Assembly (NCBI GenBank): GCA_963741505.1
Contig: CAVUIJ010000003.1
Span: 62,001 to 126,000, forward strand
Length of the DNA stretch: 64,000 nucleotides
Direction: 5' to 3'
DNA from: JAKFWF01 sp963741505
GTDB lineage: Bacteria > Pseudomonadota > Alphaproteobacteria > Rhizobiales > Hyphomicrobiaceae
The position numbers and the translations under genes are program-made. The notes below the pieces were generated by a model that was not told the DNA's origin, made no database searches, and saw only the letters and a program-made list of their open reading frames with translations. This document shows, in pieces, positions 63,525 through 64,000 of this stretch; positions within the stretch are counted from its first letter, which is position 1; each line of letters begins with the position of its first letter.

Positions 63525-64000
63525 ATGCGCATCGTTGTGCTGCTACTTGCGGGCCTCACATATCTGCTCGTCCTAGGGCCGATCCTGATCGTGCTGATCA
63601 CGGCGTTTTCGGCATCGGAGTTCTTCGCCTTCCCCCCGAAGGGGCTATCGTTGCGCTGGTTCGTGACCTTCTTTGCCACCGACAGCATGCGCGGCGCCTT
63701 CTTGCGCAGCATCCAAATCGCAGTGGTATCGGCGACGGTCGCGACAATACTGGGAACTATGGCGGCGATGTATGTCGCGCGCCGCAAGGGGCTCGCCGCC
63801 ACGCTGCTGCAAGCATTGTTCCTGGCGCCGCTGATATTCCCTGCAATCGTACTCGGACTGTCGCTGCTGCTGTTCTATAAGCTGATCGGCGGCATGCCCG
63901 ATTTCATCGGCCTCGCCATCGCCCACACGATTCTTGGCATGCCGTTCGTGATCCGCTCGGTCAGTGCCAGCATCCTGGCCGTCGATCCCGTGCTGGAGGA
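63525..64000 (+). CDS. ABC transporter permease, PotC type (truncated by window end)
   Basis: Starts at ATG 63525 (MRIVVLLLAGLTYLLVLGPILIVLITAFSASEFFAFPP) with the second-permease N-terminal motif FPPKGLSLRWFV. About 158 residues are visible; membrane segments include SIQIAVVSATVATILGTMAAMYVARR and LFLAPLIFPAIVLGLSLLLFYKL. The EAA-loop begins at the very end of the window. Starts 3 bp after the PotB-type gene stop, forming the A-B-C operon. Confidence 0.9.
   Translation, partial: MRIVVLLLAGLTYLLVLGPILIVLITAFSASEFFAFPPKGLSLRWFVTFFATDSMRGAFLRSIQIAVVSATVATILGTMAAMYVARRKGLAATLLQALFLAPLIFPAIVLGLSLLLFYKLIGGMPDFIGLAIAHTILGMPFVIRSVSASILAVDPVLE

Noticed and set aside
1..64000. CRISPR arrays, rRNA, tRNA, integrase-flanked islands or transposase genes
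   Set aside because: No direct-repeat arrays, cloverleaf-like sequences or transposase motifs were seen; the only recombinase is the housekeeping XerC/XerD. Intergenic repeats are inverted, not direct, and not regularly spaced.

Overview
The window is GC-rich bacterial chromosome, almost certainly from an alphaproteobacterium (Hyphomicrobiales or Rhodospirillales-like; this is inferred from gene content, with no rRNA or tRNA present to confirm it). The best taxonomic clue is the block miaB - phoH (ybeZ) - ybeY - corC/hlyC - lnt - xre regulator - metK - trmB - rimP - nusA at 50.3-60.8 kb, a gene order typical of that class. Supporting clues are pgsA-moaD-moaE, PuuD-type urate oxidase, TAXI-TRAP and DctP-TRAP transport genes, AtuA-family catabolism, and many CoA and solute-uptake genes. 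No phage, insertion sequence, CRISPR array, rRNA or tRNA gene was seen.

Layout. 0-0.85 kb: end-truncated, unrecognised minus-strand gene. 1.1-8.1 kb: one tightly overlapped operon of a DUF1028 Ntn-hydrolase, two oligopeptide-ABC ATPases, a family-5 binding protein, an inositol-monophosphatase-family enzyme and two permeases. 8.2-18.2 kb: SDR, aminoglycoside-phosphotransferase-like kinase, ABC-F ATPase (uup), beta-decarboxylating dehydrogenase, ugpB-like binding protein, alpha/beta hydrolase, AtuA pair, TPR protein. 18.1-24.8 kb: mtgA, ispA, TAXI-TRAP permease and binding protein, quinone oxidoreductase. 24.9-28.8 kb: small catabolic operon (D-2-hydroxyacid dehydrogenase, enolase-superfamily enzyme, Asp/Glu-racemase family) and tsaC/sua5. 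28.9-34.6 kb: acyl-CoA dehydrogenase, ParDE-like toxin-antitoxin, enoyl-CoA hydratase, secreted helical protein, CaiB/BaiF CoA-transferase. 35.2-48 kb: DMT transporter, rsmD, rluB, tadA, pgsA, moaD, moaE, FAD oxidoreductase, gluconokinase, 6-phosphogluconate dehydrogenase, membrane protein, cytochrome c, DctP, moaA, thioesterase, xerC. 48.1-50.2 kb: puuD and a plsC-type acyltransferase. 50.4-60.8 kb: the conserved housekeeping block. 60.8-64 kb: tail of an unrelated amidotransferase-like protein and a PotABC-type ABC transporter, cut by the window end.

Two features dominate interpretation. First, about 20 genes are broken by single-base frame changes, roughly 37 single-base insertions against about 5 apparent deletions, while the protein sequence on both sides stays well conserved. 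This looks like insertion-biased long-read consensus error rather than gene decay, and most affected genes are probably intact in the organism. Second, the nusA reading frame leaves NusA sequence just after its second KH domain (near 60,770) and continues into an unrelated protein. This is either an assembly chimera or a real recombination junction, so everything to the right of it may belong to another locus or organism.

Several families of intergenic palindromic repeats recur. They include a 342-bp nested element with perfect 18-bp terminal inverted repeats that separates the TAXI-TRAP permease from its binding protein. I did not find a clearly new multi-gene system. The best candidates for follow-up are the DUF1028/IMPase-containing peptide-transporter operon, the nested palindromic element, the structured intergenic stretch at 34.6-35.05 kb, and the NusA junction.
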